Shown in pieces: positions 22,221-30,201 of a stretch of DNA of 35,292 nt. The stretch's first letter is position 1; the number at the start of each line of letters is the position of its first letter. Below the pieces are notes generated by a model that was not told the origin of the DNA, did no database searches, and saw only the letters and a program-made list of their open reading frames with translations. The DNA is from Anaerolineae bacterium (GTDB lineage Bacteria; Chloroflexota; Anaerolineae; J102): the NCBI GenBank assembly GCA_026991225.1, contig JALXCB010000179.1, positions 1 to 35,292 of the forward strand, in the 5' to 3' direction. Position numbers and translations under genes: made by a program.

Positions 22221-22387
22221 TGGGGCCGGCGTCGGGCGAGGCGGTAAGGGGCGTAAGGCCCGTAATCCGTAATCCGTGACGACCTTACGCATCACGCATT
22301 ACGTTTTACGATCCCAGCTTTCCCGCGCCAACCTGGCCGCGGGGCGTTTTCATTGGCATCGGCGAACGTCGCTCGCGCCGCCTTCTA
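22221..22387. repeat. Composite intergenic repeat, copy D, upstream of gcvPA
   Basis: A GGCGTCGGGCGAGGCGGTAA module is followed by the hairpin part 22251-22310 (CGTAATCCGTAATCCGTGAC, then TTACGCATCACGCATTACG) and the module GGCCGCGGGGCGTTTTCATT, ending CCTTCTAT. The CTA at 22385-22387 is the complement of the dppC-like stop codon TAG, so the repeat abuts or supplies the end of that gene. Confidence 0.8.
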
Positions 22388-23287
22388 TCCCCGGCGGCGG
22401 ATGCGGGGGTCCAGCAGGTCGCGCAGGCCGTCGCCAAGGAAGTTGAAGCCCATGACCACCATGAGCATGGCCAGGCCCGGGAAGGTGGCGATCCACCATT
22501 GGGCGAATTTCTGGCGGCCCATGCTGATCATGGTGCCCCATTCGGGGATGGGCGGCGGCGCGCCCAGGCCGATGAAGCTGAGCCCGGCTGCGATGAGGAT
22601 GGCCGCGCCGATGTCCAGGCTGGCTTTGACGAAGACGGGGGTGTAGGAGTTGGGGAGGATGTGGCGCAGGAGGATGCGGTGGGATGGTGCGCCGATGGAT
22701 CGGGCGGCTTCGATGTATTCGCGCGATTTCACGGCCAGCACCTGCCCGCGGATGACGCGGGCGTAGGTGGGCCACAGCACGACGACGATGGCGAGCATGG
22801 CGTTGTTCAGGCCCGGGCCCAACGCGGCGGTGATGGCCATGGCCAGGACCAGGGAAGGGAAGGCCAGGAACACGTCCGCGACGCGCATGATGAGTTCGTC
22901 GAAGGCCCCGCCCACGTAGCCCGAAATCCCGCCAATGACCACGCCGATGGAACCGCTGAGCAGCACCACGACAATGCCCAGGGGCATGGAGATGCGAGCG
23001 CCATAAAGCACGCGGCTGAAGATATCCCGGCCCAGTTCGTCGGAGCCAAACCAGTGCACGGGGTTGGGCGGCTCCAGCCGGTGCATCAGGTCCTGTTCCA
23101 GGGGATCGTAGGGCGCGATTTTGGGCGCGAACAGGGCGATGAAAAGCCAGAAAAGGATGATGGCCAGGCCGATCATGGCCGCGTTGCTGCGGCGAAGGTG
23201 TCGCAGGCCCAGGCGCAGCCGCGAAGGTCGTCTGGCTTCTGCTGCGGGGAAGGCGTCTTTGTCGATAGCGAGTGGCGTCTGGCTCAT
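22385..23287 (-). CDS. Dipeptide/oligopeptide-type ABC transporter permease (DppC-like)
   Basis: A 300-residue inner-membrane permease. The N-terminal cytoplasmic arm is followed by a first span (about 38-58), a large outside loop with HWFGSDELGRDIFSRVLYGAR (typical of DppC/OppC), and then five more spans. The coupling motif EYIEAARSIGAPSHRILLRHILPN (EAA loop) is clear near residues 190-215. ATG 23287 lies 4 bases after the DppB-like stop, with GGAGG 8 bases upstream inside that gene's last codons. Together with the DppB-like permease and the lipoprotein at 24736-26397 it imports peptides or nickel-like or sugar solutes; substrate is unknown. ATPase genes are not in the window. Confidence 0.92.
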   Translation of the reverse strand: MSQTPLAIDKDAFPAAEARRPSRLRLGLRHLRRSNAAMIGLAIILFWLFIALFAPKIAPYDPLEQDLMHRLEPPNPVHWFGSDELGRDIFSRVLYGARISMPLGIVVVLLSGSIGVVIGGISGYVGGAFDELIMRVADVFLAFPSLVLAMAITAALGPGLNNAMLAIVVVLWPTYARVIRGQVLAVKSREYIEAARSIGAPSHRILLRHILPNSYTPVFVKASLDIGAAILIAAGLSFIGLGAPPPIPEWGTMISMGRQKFAQWWIATFPGLAMLMVVMGFNFLGDGLRDLLDPRIRRRG

Positions 23288-23291
23288 CCCC

Positions 23292-24314
23292 TCATCCTCC
23301 AATGCGAATGCGAGGATCGAGCAGGCCGTAGGTGATATCCGCGGCCAGGTTGACCAGGATGTAGGTGGTGGCGATGACGATGGTCACCCCCATGATGGCC
23401 TGCAAGTCCAGATAGCTGGCGGCGGTGACGGCGTAGCGCCCCATGCCGGGCCAGGAGAAGATGGTTTCGGTGAGCACGGCGCCTGACATGAGATCCCCAA
23501 AAGCCAGGCCGACGATGGTCACCGTGGGAATGAGCGCGTTGCGCAGGGCGTGGCGGAGGATGACGGCCCACTGGCTGAGCCCTTTGGCTTTGGCCGTGCG
23601 CATGTAATCCTGCCCCAGCACGTCCAACAGGCTGGATCGGGTCATGCGGGAGACCGCGCCCATGGTGTAGGCTCCCAGCACGAGCGCGGGCAGGAAAAGA
23701 TGGGCCAGCGCGTTCTTGAAGGTGGCCCATTGCCCCGCCAACAGACTGTCGATGGTGTACAGGCCGGTGACGGTCGGGGGCGGCGGAATGTCTGCGTCCA
23801 GACGCCCGGGGCCTGGCAGCCAATCCAGATGGAAGTAAAATATGTTCAGCAAGAGCAGGCCTAGCCAGAAAACGGGCACCGAAACGCCGATGAGCGCCAG
23901 GACGCGGGCGAGATGGTCGGGCCAGCTATCCCGATAGATGCCCGCGATGACCCCCAAGGGGATGCCGATGAAGATGGTGAACATCATCGCGGCCAGGGTG
24001 AGTTCCAGCGTGGCCGGGAAGAATTGCGCCAGGTCTTCCCGGACCGATCGCTGCGTGGCGATGGATTCGCCCAGGTCGCCGTGCGCCAGATTCTTGACGT
24101 AGACCAGATATTGCTGGTAGAGCGGGAGATCGTATCCCCAACGGGCGCGGTACGCGGCCACGATCTCCGGGTTGTTCATCGCCCGTTCCGAAAGCACCAT
24201 GCCCAAGGGATCGGCGGGCACCAGATGGGAGACGATGAAGGCGAGCAGGGTGATGCCGATGATCAAGATGGGCATCAGCATCAGCCGACGCCCGACATAT
24301 TGCCACAATTGCAT
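23292..24314 (-). CDS. Dipeptide/oligopeptide-type ABC transporter permease (DppB-like)
   Basis: A 340-residue permease with six spans. The first span (about 10-32) is followed by the DppB-type outside region PADPLGMVLSERAMNNPE and GDLGESIATQRSV. The EAA loop DYMRTAKAKGLSQWAVILRHALRNA lies near 225-250, and LTETIFSWPGMGRYAVTAA close to the C-terminus is characteristic. It lies between the binding-protein gene and the DppC-like gene in one direction. A hairpin terminator and repeats separate it from the binding-protein gene, so it may have lower expression or its own promoter in the 24315-24735 gap. Confidence 0.93.
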   Translation of the reverse strand: MQLWQYVGRRLMLMPILIIGITLLAFIVSHLVPADPLGMVLSERAMNNPEIVAAYRARWGYDLPLYQQYLVYVKNLAHGDLGESIATQRSVREDLAQFFPATLELTLAAMMFTIFIGIPLGVIAGIYRDSWPDHLARVLALIGVSVPVFWLGLLLLNIFYFHLDWLPGPGRLDADIPPPPTVTGLYTIDSLLAGQWATFKNALAHLFLPALVLGAYTMGAVSRMTRSSLLDVLGQDYMRTAKAKGLSQWAVILRHALRNALIPTVTIVGLAFGDLMSGAVLTETIFSWPGMGRYAVTAASYLDLQAIMGVTIVIATTYILVNLAADITYGLLDPRIRIGG

Positions 24315-24348
24315 GGGCCACTTCCGTCAACTACGGAGGAAAATCTCA

Positions 24349-24482
24349 CGCAAAGACGCTAAGGCAAGTTTGCAAGTCGCAGGTGGCAGGTAGCAAGTCG
24401 CGCTACGCAAGCTGACTTGCCACTTGCGACTTGCCGCCTGCAAACGCTTCTTTTTCCCTTTGTGGCTCCGCGTCTTGGCGTG
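24349..24482. repeat. Nested inverted-repeat element, MITE-like
   Basis: Outer arms CACGCAAAGACGC (24349-24361) and GCGTCTTGGCGTG (about 24470-24482) pair at 12 of 13 positions. Inner arms built from CAAGTCGCAGGTGGCAGG and its approximate complement span about 24370-24450. The total is about 134 bp with no gene. The architecture resembles the element at 2465-2611. Confidence 0.6.
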
Positions 24483-24490
24483 GATCGATT

Positions 24491-24695
24491 TTCATAGCAG
24501 GCGATACGAGCGACCGCTCGCTGATACCGATGAAAACGCCTCGCGGCCAGGGCGGCTCGGGAAGCCAATGCCGTGACGAGTGAAACGTGATGCGTGAGAC
24601 CGTCACGTTTCACGTTTGACGCATCACGCCCATGGCAAACTCACCCAACGCGGGCTTTGAGGCGCTCTTTCAGACGAACGCGACGCTATTTTCGG
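24491..24695 (-). repeat. Composite intergenic repeat, copy E
   Basis: The inverted orientation of the GGCCGCGAGGCGTTTTCATC module occupies 24491-24569, the CGTGAAACGTGATGCGT hairpin part 24571-24630, and CACCCAACGCGGGCTTTGAG through CGCTATTTTCGGAACAGG the rest. This copy holds all three modules. It lies between the binding-protein and permease genes. Confidence 0.75.
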
Positions 24696-24725
24696 AACAG
24701 GCGGGGCATGGCCACCCCGCCTGTT
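24696..24725. terminator. Strong hairpin after the peptide-binding protein gene
   Basis: AACAGGCGGGG (24696-24706) pairs perfectly with CCCCGCCTGTT (24715-24725) over 11 bp with an 8-base loop. On the minus strand it starts 11 bases after the stop codon. T-tracts are short on the minus strand (TTCCG), longer on the plus strand (TTTTC). It probably limits read-through so the binding protein is made in excess over the permeases. Confidence 0.75.
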
Positions 24726-24735
24726 TTCTATGCCT

Positions 24736-26397
24736 TTACTCCTTGCTCAAGCCATACAAATCCACCCACCATACAGGGTTGAACACGTAGCCCTGTACGT
24801 CGGGCCCGATGGCGATGAGCACTTTGGGCTGGATGAGCCCGATGAAAGGCGCGTCTTCGAGGATTTTCTTCTGGAATTCCAGGTACATTTGGGCGCGCTT
24901 TTCAGGGTCCGTCTCGCGGCCGGCGGCGATGGCGAGATCGCCCACTTCCTTATTCTCATAGTGGACGCGTTTGGCCGCCGAGCCGCCCGGCACGCCGAAG
25001 GGAATGGCCCAGCCGTGGGGGTCCAGGAAGTCGGGCGTCCAGGGCGAGATGGTCATGGCCAGTTTGCCCGCGCGATAATCGGCCAGATGGGAGACAGGCT
25101 CGCGCGGCTCCAGTTCCAGAGTGATGCCCACCTGGGCCAGATCGGCCTGGATCTTGGCGGCCAGGGTCTCAGCGGCCAGGCCGCCCGCAAAGGTGCGGGT
25201 GGGGAAGACCATCTTCACCGTGAAACCGTCCGCATAACCGGCGTCGGCCAGGAGTTGTTTGGCTTTGTCGGGATCATGCGGATAGCCCAGGTTGGGGTCC
25301 GTTCCCAACAGCCCCACCGGGATGATGGTGGGGAGGCGGATGGCGGCGCCGCGCATCAATTGATTGATGATGCCGTCATAGTCGATGGCGTAGGCCACGG
25401 CCTGACGCACCTCTTTGTGGGACAGGGGTTCGGAGATGTCGGGGCTGGTGGTCATGGCCAGATAGATCATGTCCATGGTGTTGCCCTCGACGATGCGTCC
25501 GCCCGCATTCTTGTAATCTTCGATGGCGTCGATATCCATGTTCTGGGCGACGTCGATGTCTCCCCTGCCAACCATCATGCGTTGGGTGGCCGAGTCGGTG
25601 ACATTTTTGATGATGATTTTGTCCAGCTTGGCGGGCTCGCGCCAGTAGTTCGGGTTTTTCTCCAGGGTGACGTCCACATCCCGCGTCCAGCCCTTGAGAA
25701 TGTAGGGGCCCGTGCCTGCGGAGTTCTGATCCAGCCATTCGGTAGCCGTGTCTTTCGTGTCAGCGTCCTCGTCCGCGGTGCCGCCATGCGCCATCACCGT
25801 TTTCGAGTCAACGATGGCGAAGTTGGGCGAGACGAGCATGGCCAGGAAGGCGGCGTTGGGCTCCTTCAGGGTGATAGCCACCGTGTGGTCATCGACGACG
25901 TCGATTTTGTCCACCACGTCCATCAGCCAGGCGGGATTGTCCTTCAGGTTGCGCAGACGCTCGAAGGAGAATTTCACGTCTGCGGCCGTGAGGGGATTGC
26001 CGCTGTGGAACTTGACGTCATCCCGCAAGGTGAACGTGTAGACGAGACCGTCATCGGAGATCTCCCAGCTTTTGGCCAGGAAGGGCACGACTTTGGTGTA
26101 GTCTGTGCCCTCGAAGGTGACCAGGTTCTCGTACACCGCGTGCATGATCATAGGAGGCGTCAGCTCGTACTGGCGTTCCGGATCGAGCGTGCGGATGTCG
26201 AAGACGCGGGCGATGACCAGGGTTTTGCCGCCCTCGGCTGCGGGCGCCTGGGCGGGCTGTTCCTGCGGGGTGGGCTGCGCGGCCGGAGCCTGCGTCGGCT
26301 GTTCCGCGGGCGTGGAAGGCGCGGCGCAGCCAGCCAGGATGAGCGCCCCGATCATCAAGGCCAGAAGAAGTGCGAACGATCGGCGAGAAGAGGGCAT
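24736..26397 (-). CDS. Family-5 peptide-type ABC transporter substrate-binding lipoprotein
   Basis: A 553-residue lipoprotein with lipobox LAGC at C24, an Ala/Pro/Gln-rich linker to about residue 55, then a family-5 (DppA/OppA/nickel-type) binding domain. Landmarks: IRTLDPERQYELT, YENLVTFEG, AKSWEISDDGLVYTFTLRDDVKFHSG, TAADVKFSFERL, SAGTGPYILKGW, NYWRE, VRQAVAYAIDYDGI, and a late APFIGLIQP. ATG 26397 has AGGAGG 8 bases upstream; the GTG at 26406 overlaps that site. It would capture peptides or similar solutes and deliver them to the two permeases encoded downstream. Ligand cannot be inferred. Confidence 0.93.
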   Translation of the reverse strand: MPSSRRSFALLLALMIGALILAGCAAPSTPAEQPTQAPAAQPTPQEQPAQAPAAEGGKTLVIARVFDIRTLDPERQYELTPPMIMHAVYENLVTFEGTDYTKVVPFLAKSWEISDDGLVYTFTLRDDVKFHSGNPLTAADVKFSFERLRNLKDNPAWLMDVVDKIDVVDDHTVAITLKEPNAAFLAMLVSPNFAIVDSKTVMAHGGTADEDADTKDTATEWLDQNSAGTGPYILKGWTRDVDVTLEKNPNYWREPAKLDKIIIKNVTDSATQRMMVGRGDIDVAQNMDIDAIEDYKNAGGRIVEGNTMDMIYLAMTTSPDISEPLSHKEVRQAVAYAIDYDGIINQLMRGAAIRLPTIIPVGLLGTDPNLGYPHDPDKAKQLLADAGYADGFTVKMVFPTRTFAGGLAAETLAAKIQADLAQVGITLELEPREPVSHLADYRAGKLAMTISPWTPDFLDPHGWAIPFGVPGGSAAKRVHYENKEVGDLAIAAGRETDPEKRAQMYLEFQKKILEDAPFIGLIQPKVLIAIGPDVQGYVFNPVWWVDLYGLSKE

Positions 26398-26645
26398 GTT
26401 CTTCACCTCCTATTGGGTTGAGAGAAGGGTTGGCAATGGAATTTACTATACACGTTTCGTTTCGTTTGTCAAATGACCTCGCGCCCTCCACACCCCTGCC
26501 ATTTTTTCGATCCTCCTTGCCTGCACCCCTGGCGACGTTTGCCAGCTCAGACGAATTGGAGTACGATCCGCAAGGTTTGACCGAGCCGCGGCTCGTTGAT
26601 GCAGATGAACATGCCTCGCAGCCGGAATGACGCAGAAAGCCAACT

Positions 26646-26785
26646 ACGTAATGCGTAATGCGTGATGCGTAACGACCTCACGAATTACGCATTACGCATC
26701 ACGTGCGTAGCAGACTCGCCCAACGTTGGATTCGAGTTATTTTTGCAGGCGAGCGCAAGGCAATTCGAAGCCGGCATACGCAAGC
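26646..26785 (+). repeat. Composite intergenic repeat, copy F, in the 26407-26789 gap
   Basis: CGTAATGCGTAATGCGTGAT, a GACCTCACG centre and AATTACGCATTACGCATCAC form a long hairpin (26646-26704). The module CTCGCCCAACGTTGGATTCG follows. Upstream in the same gap is the perfect 14-bp palindrome CGAGCCGCGGCTCG (26582-26595). No gene or clear promoter is seen in this gap. Confidence 0.85.
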
Positions 26786-26789
26786 TCCC

Positions 26790-28013
26790 ATGCCCAACCG
26801 ACCTCGCCTTCTATTCCCCCTCATCCTTCTGGCCCTGGCGCTGTTTCTGCCTGGCCCGATGGCCCGCGCTCAGCAGGGAGACAACCCCACCGAATACACC
26901 ATCCAACCGGGCGACACCCTGCTGATCATCGCTCAGCGCTTCGACGTGCCCATGGATCTGCTGGCCCAGGTGAACGATATTGAGGACCCCAACCTCATCC
27001 AGGTGGGCCAAACGCTGATCATTCCCGGTGCGGACGCTGTGGCCCAGGCCCGACAGGCCGATCTGGCCCGCACCCTGCCGCGCGAGGCCCGGCGGGCGCT
27101 GATGCAAGCGTCCATGACCAGCGCCGCGCCGTTGGCGTTCGGGCTGGGCCTGCACGACGCGGGGGTGGCGATTCCGGTCTTCGCCATGCTGGCCATGCGC
27201 GACCCGGCGTTGCCTCCGCCCCTGCTGGCGATGGAGGCTCCCGAGGGCATCGTGCAGGGGGAAACGGGCGTCGTTTGGGTGACGACGGCCGCGCCTTTCC
27301 CGCCGCAAGGGCGATTTCAAGGGCGCACGCTCATCTTCATCGGCGAGGGCCGGGATGAAGCCGGCTTTCATTACTTCGCGCTGATGCCCACGGGCGCGCT
27401 GGACAAGCCCGGAGAGAAGACGCTGAGCGTCCGGGTGGGGAATGTCGCATGGAAGCAGCCGGTTGCGATTCTGGCGGGCCAATACGAGACCCAGCACATC
27501 GTGCTTCCCCCCAGCAAGGGCGGCCTGCTTGAACCCAAGAAATTGAAAGATGAGCGGGAAATCCTGTACGCCATCTGGGATCGGGTGACCGGCCCGCCTC
27601 GCTGGAACGCGCCCTTCAAATTCCCCATCGGCGAAGGGTTTGCTCGCACCTCGCCCTATGGCACGCGGCGCAGCTACAACGGCGGCCCGGTGTCCTCCTT
27701 CCATGCGGGCTCCGACTGGGGCGCGCCTGAAGGCACGCCCATCCTCGCCCCGGCTCCTGGCGTCATCGCCCTGGCCGAACCTCTGACCGTGCGCGGCGGG
27801 GCTGTGGTCATCGACCATGGCGCGGGGGTGTATTCCAACTTCTGGCACATGTCGCGCATCGACGTGAAGCCGGGCGACGTGGTGCAGACGGGCGATCAGA
27901 TCGGGCTGGTGGGGACGACGGGGTTGTCCACAGGCGCGCATCTGCACTGGGAGATCCGCGTCAATGGCGTGGCTGTGGACCCCATGCAGTGGACGAAGAC
28001 CCCGATGCCCTGA
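26790..28013 (+). CDS. Secreted LysM and M23 peptidase protein
   Basis: A 407-residue exported cell-wall protein. A signal peptide (about 1-28, ending AQQ) is followed by a LysM peptidoglycan-binding domain, YTIQPGDTLLIIAQRFDVP (about 36-79), a long middle region of unknown fold, and a C-terminal M23 (LytM-type) zinc endopeptidase domain. The active-site residues are H305 and D309 in FHAGSDWG and H384-x-H386 in HLHWE. It probably cuts peptide crosslinks or helps remodel the wall. ATG 26790 gives a proper signal peptide; the frame upstream of it runs through repeat sequence and is discarded. No strong Shine-Dalgarno is seen. It is not coupled to neighbours. Confidence 0.93.
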   Translation: MPNRPRLLFPLILLALALFLPGPMARAQQGDNPTEYTIQPGDTLLIIAQRFDVPMDLLAQVNDIEDPNLIQVGQTLIIPGADAVAQARQADLARTLPREARRALMQASMTSAAPLAFGLGLHDAGVAIPVFAMLAMRDPALPPPLLAMEAPEGIVQGETGVVWVTTAAPFPPQGRFQGRTLIFIGEGRDEAGFHYFALMPTGALDKPGEKTLSVRVGNVAWKQPVAILAGQYETQHIVLPPSKGGLLEPKKLKDEREILYAIWDRVTGPPRWNAPFKFPIGEGFARTSPYGTRRSYNGGPVSSFHAGSDWGAPEGTPILAPAPGVIALAEPLTVRGGAVVIDHGAGVYSNFWHMSRIDVKPGDVVQTGDQIGLVGTTGLSTGAHLHWEIRVNGVAVDPMQWTKTPMP

Positions 28014-28072
28014 CGCATGCCAATATGAAACTATTTTCATGCGAAGGGTTTTGGAAGGGGAAGAGCGCATGG

Positions 28073-28101
28073 TTTGGGGACGGGGGGACGTCTTATACAT
28101 T
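28073..28101 (+). promoter_or_regulatory. Possible promoter of the secreted repeat protein gene
   Basis: TTTGGG (28073-28078), a 17-bp spacer and TACATT (28096-28101). The gene has a very good AAGGAGG ribosome binding site at about 28134, 8 bases before the ATG region. Confidence 0.45.
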
Positions 28102-28145
28102 GAAAGCGCATAAACCCATCATCGAACTCACACAAGGAGGCCCCT

Positions 28146-29489
28146 ATGAAAAGCATGTCCTCGCGACGACGCGTCGAACATATCTCCCGCAGCGCACTTT
28201 CTCCCAAACGTCTGATGCTGCTCCTGCTGTTGCTGGCGTTGATGCTGGGAATGGCGGGATTGGCCTGGGCGTTGCAGCCTCAGGAAAGCCTGGCGAGCTG
28301 GCCCGTCGCCGCTCTCGATGGCGACCAAGTCGAGGCCGACATTGCCTACAATCCCGACGACGGTAACTATCTCCTGGTGTTCGTCTCTCATCAGGGCGAT
28401 GACTGGAGCATTTATGGTCAGATCCTGAACGGCGAGGGGTATGTGACTCTGCCCGTGACGCCCCTGGCGACCGGCGGGGGCGAGGAGCGCCATCATCCCG
28501 CGGTGGCCTACAATCAGCAAGCCGGAGAATTTCTCGTCGTCTGGGAGGAGACCTTCCTGGGCCAGGATTGGGATATCCGCGGCATCCGGGTGACGCCCGT
28601 GGGCGTTCCCGTGGGCGATTCCTTCGCCGTGGCCGCCCGCAACAACCCCGAACGGCAGCCCGACGTGGCCTGGGACAGCGTCAGCAACCGCTATCTCGTC
28701 GTGTGGAAGCAGACTGTCGACACGATGACCGACGTCTCGGGCCAGTTGCTGAATGAATTGGGCCAGGCCATCGGATCCGATTTCCCGATCACATTCAGCT
28801 CTGCGGAAGAATCGCTGCCGCAGGTGGCCTTCGAGCCCGGATCACGTCGGTACATGGTGGTTTGGCAGGAGCCGGGCGCGGGCGCTGACGTGAATGTGCG
28901 CGGCCAGCTTCTCGACAAGGATGGCAATTGGGTCGGTGGCGTGATCGACATTGCCGCCAACGGCTGGTTGCAGAAGAATCCCGCTATCGCCGCGGGTGGC
29001 GGGCAATTTCTGACGGCCTGGAGCGAGCAGCCCAACAGCGACCATCGCGATGTCGTGGGACAGCGCTTCAATGTGAGCGGCGCGGCCGTGGGAAGCAAGC
29101 TGATCATTTCCACAGGCGAGAACGATTTTCGCAATAACCCGGCGTTGGCTTACAATCCCGTCAAAGGCGCGTGGTTGGCCGTGTGGGAGTATGAGGCCGG
29201 CGACGACGATGATGACATTCTCGGGCGCTATGTGCAAAGCAATGGGGCCATGCTTGGCGATGAACTTGTCATTGCGGGCAACGGTCGCATGCAGGCGCAG
29301 CCCGCGGTCGCGGCAGGCAACAACGACAGCTACCTGATCGTGTGGCAGGAGAAGGTGAATGACTCGTTCGATATTTATGCGGGCGTGCTGGGAACGCCAT
29401 CGACCCCCACCCCCACGCCCGTGCCGACGGTGACGCCACCGCCTCCTCCCATGCCCTACAAGGTCTGGCTGCCCCTGGTCCAGAAGTGA
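28146..29489 (+). CDS. Secreted beta-propeller-like repeat protein with WLPLV C-terminal tail
   Basis: A 447-residue exported protein of unknown function. A basic start and a hydrophobic segment at about 23-43 form the signal peptide. The body has about six to seven repeats of roughly 55 residues with the pattern PAVAYN...YLVVW...D-x-x-GQ, for example residues near HHPAVAYNQQAGEFLVVWEE and NPALAYNPVKGAWLAVWEYE, which suggests a beta-propeller. A PTPTPVPTVTPPPPP linker leads to the end, KVWLPLVQK. Many secreted Chloroflexota proteins, as I recall, end in a similar aromatic-LPLV-basic tail; a sorting or anchoring role is an inference. It converges on trkA with a 6-base gap. Confidence 0.8.
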   Translation: MKSMSSRRRVEHISRSALSPKRLMLLLLLLALMLGMAGLAWALQPQESLASWPVAALDGDQVEADIAYNPDDGNYLLVFVSHQGDDWSIYGQILNGEGYVTLPVTPLATGGGEERHHPAVAYNQQAGEFLVVWEETFLGQDWDIRGIRVTPVGVPVGDSFAVAARNNPERQPDVAWDSVSNRYLVVWKQTVDTMTDVSGQLLNELGQAIGSDFPITFSSAEESLPQVAFEPGSRRYMVVWQEPGAGADVNVRGQLLDKDGNWVGGVIDIAANGWLQKNPAIAAGGGQFLTAWSEQPNSDHRDVVGQRFNVSGAAVGSKLIISTGENDFRNNPALAYNPVKGAWLAVWEYEAGDDDDDILGRYVQSNGAMLGDELVIAGNGRMQAQPAVAAGNNDSYLIVWQEKVNDSFDIYAGVLGTPSTPTPTPVPTVTPPPPPMPYKVWLPLVQK

Positions 29490-29495
29490 CGTCCT

Positions 29496-30197
29496 CTACT
29501 CCGACAACTGCTCCGCCCCCTCCATCGCCCCGATGACGATCAGCTCATCCCCCGGTTCGATGACGAATTCGGCCGGGGGATTGATGATCATCTCATCCTG
29601 GCGGCGGACCGCGATGACGGTGAGCCCATACTTCTGCCGCAGGTCGGCCTGGGCCAGGCTTTGGCCAATGTAGCGTTTGGGCGCGCGCATCTCCACGATA
29701 CTGATGTCGGGGCTGAGCTCCAGATAGTCGATGAAGCCCGCCTCGGCCAACCGTCGCCCCAAACGCACGCCCGCTTCATGTTCGGGCAGCACCACTTCGT
29801 CCGCGCCGATTTGCAGCAGGATGTCTTTTTGCGTGCGGGTGCGGGCCTTGGCGACGATGTGCGGGACGCCCAATTTCTTGAGCGAGACGGTGGTCAGCAG
29901 ATTGGCTTCGAAATCGGAGCCGATGCAGACCACGGCGGTGTCGAACTGATCTGCGCCGATCTCGCGCAGGGCTTCGATTTTCGTGCTGTCCAGTTGCACC
30001 ACGTGGGGAATCTCGGGCGCGCGCAGCTCGACCGTGGCGTAATCGATATCCACGGCCAGCACGTCATGCCCGGCCTCGACCAGGGTGCGGGCCACGCCCG
30101 CGCCAAATCGGCCCAGGCCGATGATCAGGAACTCCCGTTCATGGCGGTTGCGCAGGAGGTTGAGGGAGGTGCGAAAGCGTTGGCGTTCTTCGGTCAT
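29496..30197 (-). CDS. trkA: TrkA/KtrA-family potassium uptake regulator
   Basis: A 233-residue cytoplasmic RCK protein. The N-terminal Rossmann domain has IGLGRFGAGVARTL at about 26-39 with acidic D50 and D52 for nucleotide binding, then DSTKIEALREIGA and VVCIGSDFEANLLTT. A TrkA_C domain (about 150-230) ends with PGDELIVIG. Such proteins form rings on the cytoplasmic face of TrkH/KtrB channels and gate them in response to NAD(H) or ATP/ADP. It follows the channel gene with a 4-base gap, so both are one operon. The extra N-terminal 20 residues are basic. Confidence 0.93.
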   Translation of the reverse strand: MTEERQRFRTSLNLLRNRHEREFLIIGLGRFGAGVARTLVEAGHDVLAVDIDYATVELRAPEIPHVVQLDSTKIEALREIGADQFDTAVVCIGSDFEANLLTTVSLKKLGVPHIVAKARTRTQKDILLQIGADEVVLPEHEAGVRLGRRLAEAGFIDYLELSPDISIVEMRAPKRYIGQSLAQADLRQKYGLTVIAVRRQDEMIINPPAEFVIEPGDELIVIGAMEGAEQLSE

Positions 30198-30201
30198 GTG
30201 G

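Noticed and set aside
22170-22295. N-terminal extension of gcvPA containing an Ile-Leu run
   Set aside because: It is translated hexamer and hairpin repeat; the family N-terminus begins at the ATG at 22169, and the enzyme is cytoplasmic, so a signal-like extension makes no sense.
18922-22300. Glycine riboswitch ahead of the gcv genes
   Set aside because: The upstream gaps are filled with composite and hexamer repeats; I could not find the tandem aptamer pattern.
26703-26789. Earlier start of the LysM/M23 gene at 26703
   Set aside because: The extra residues come from the composite repeat and would bury the signal peptide, which begins properly at 26790.
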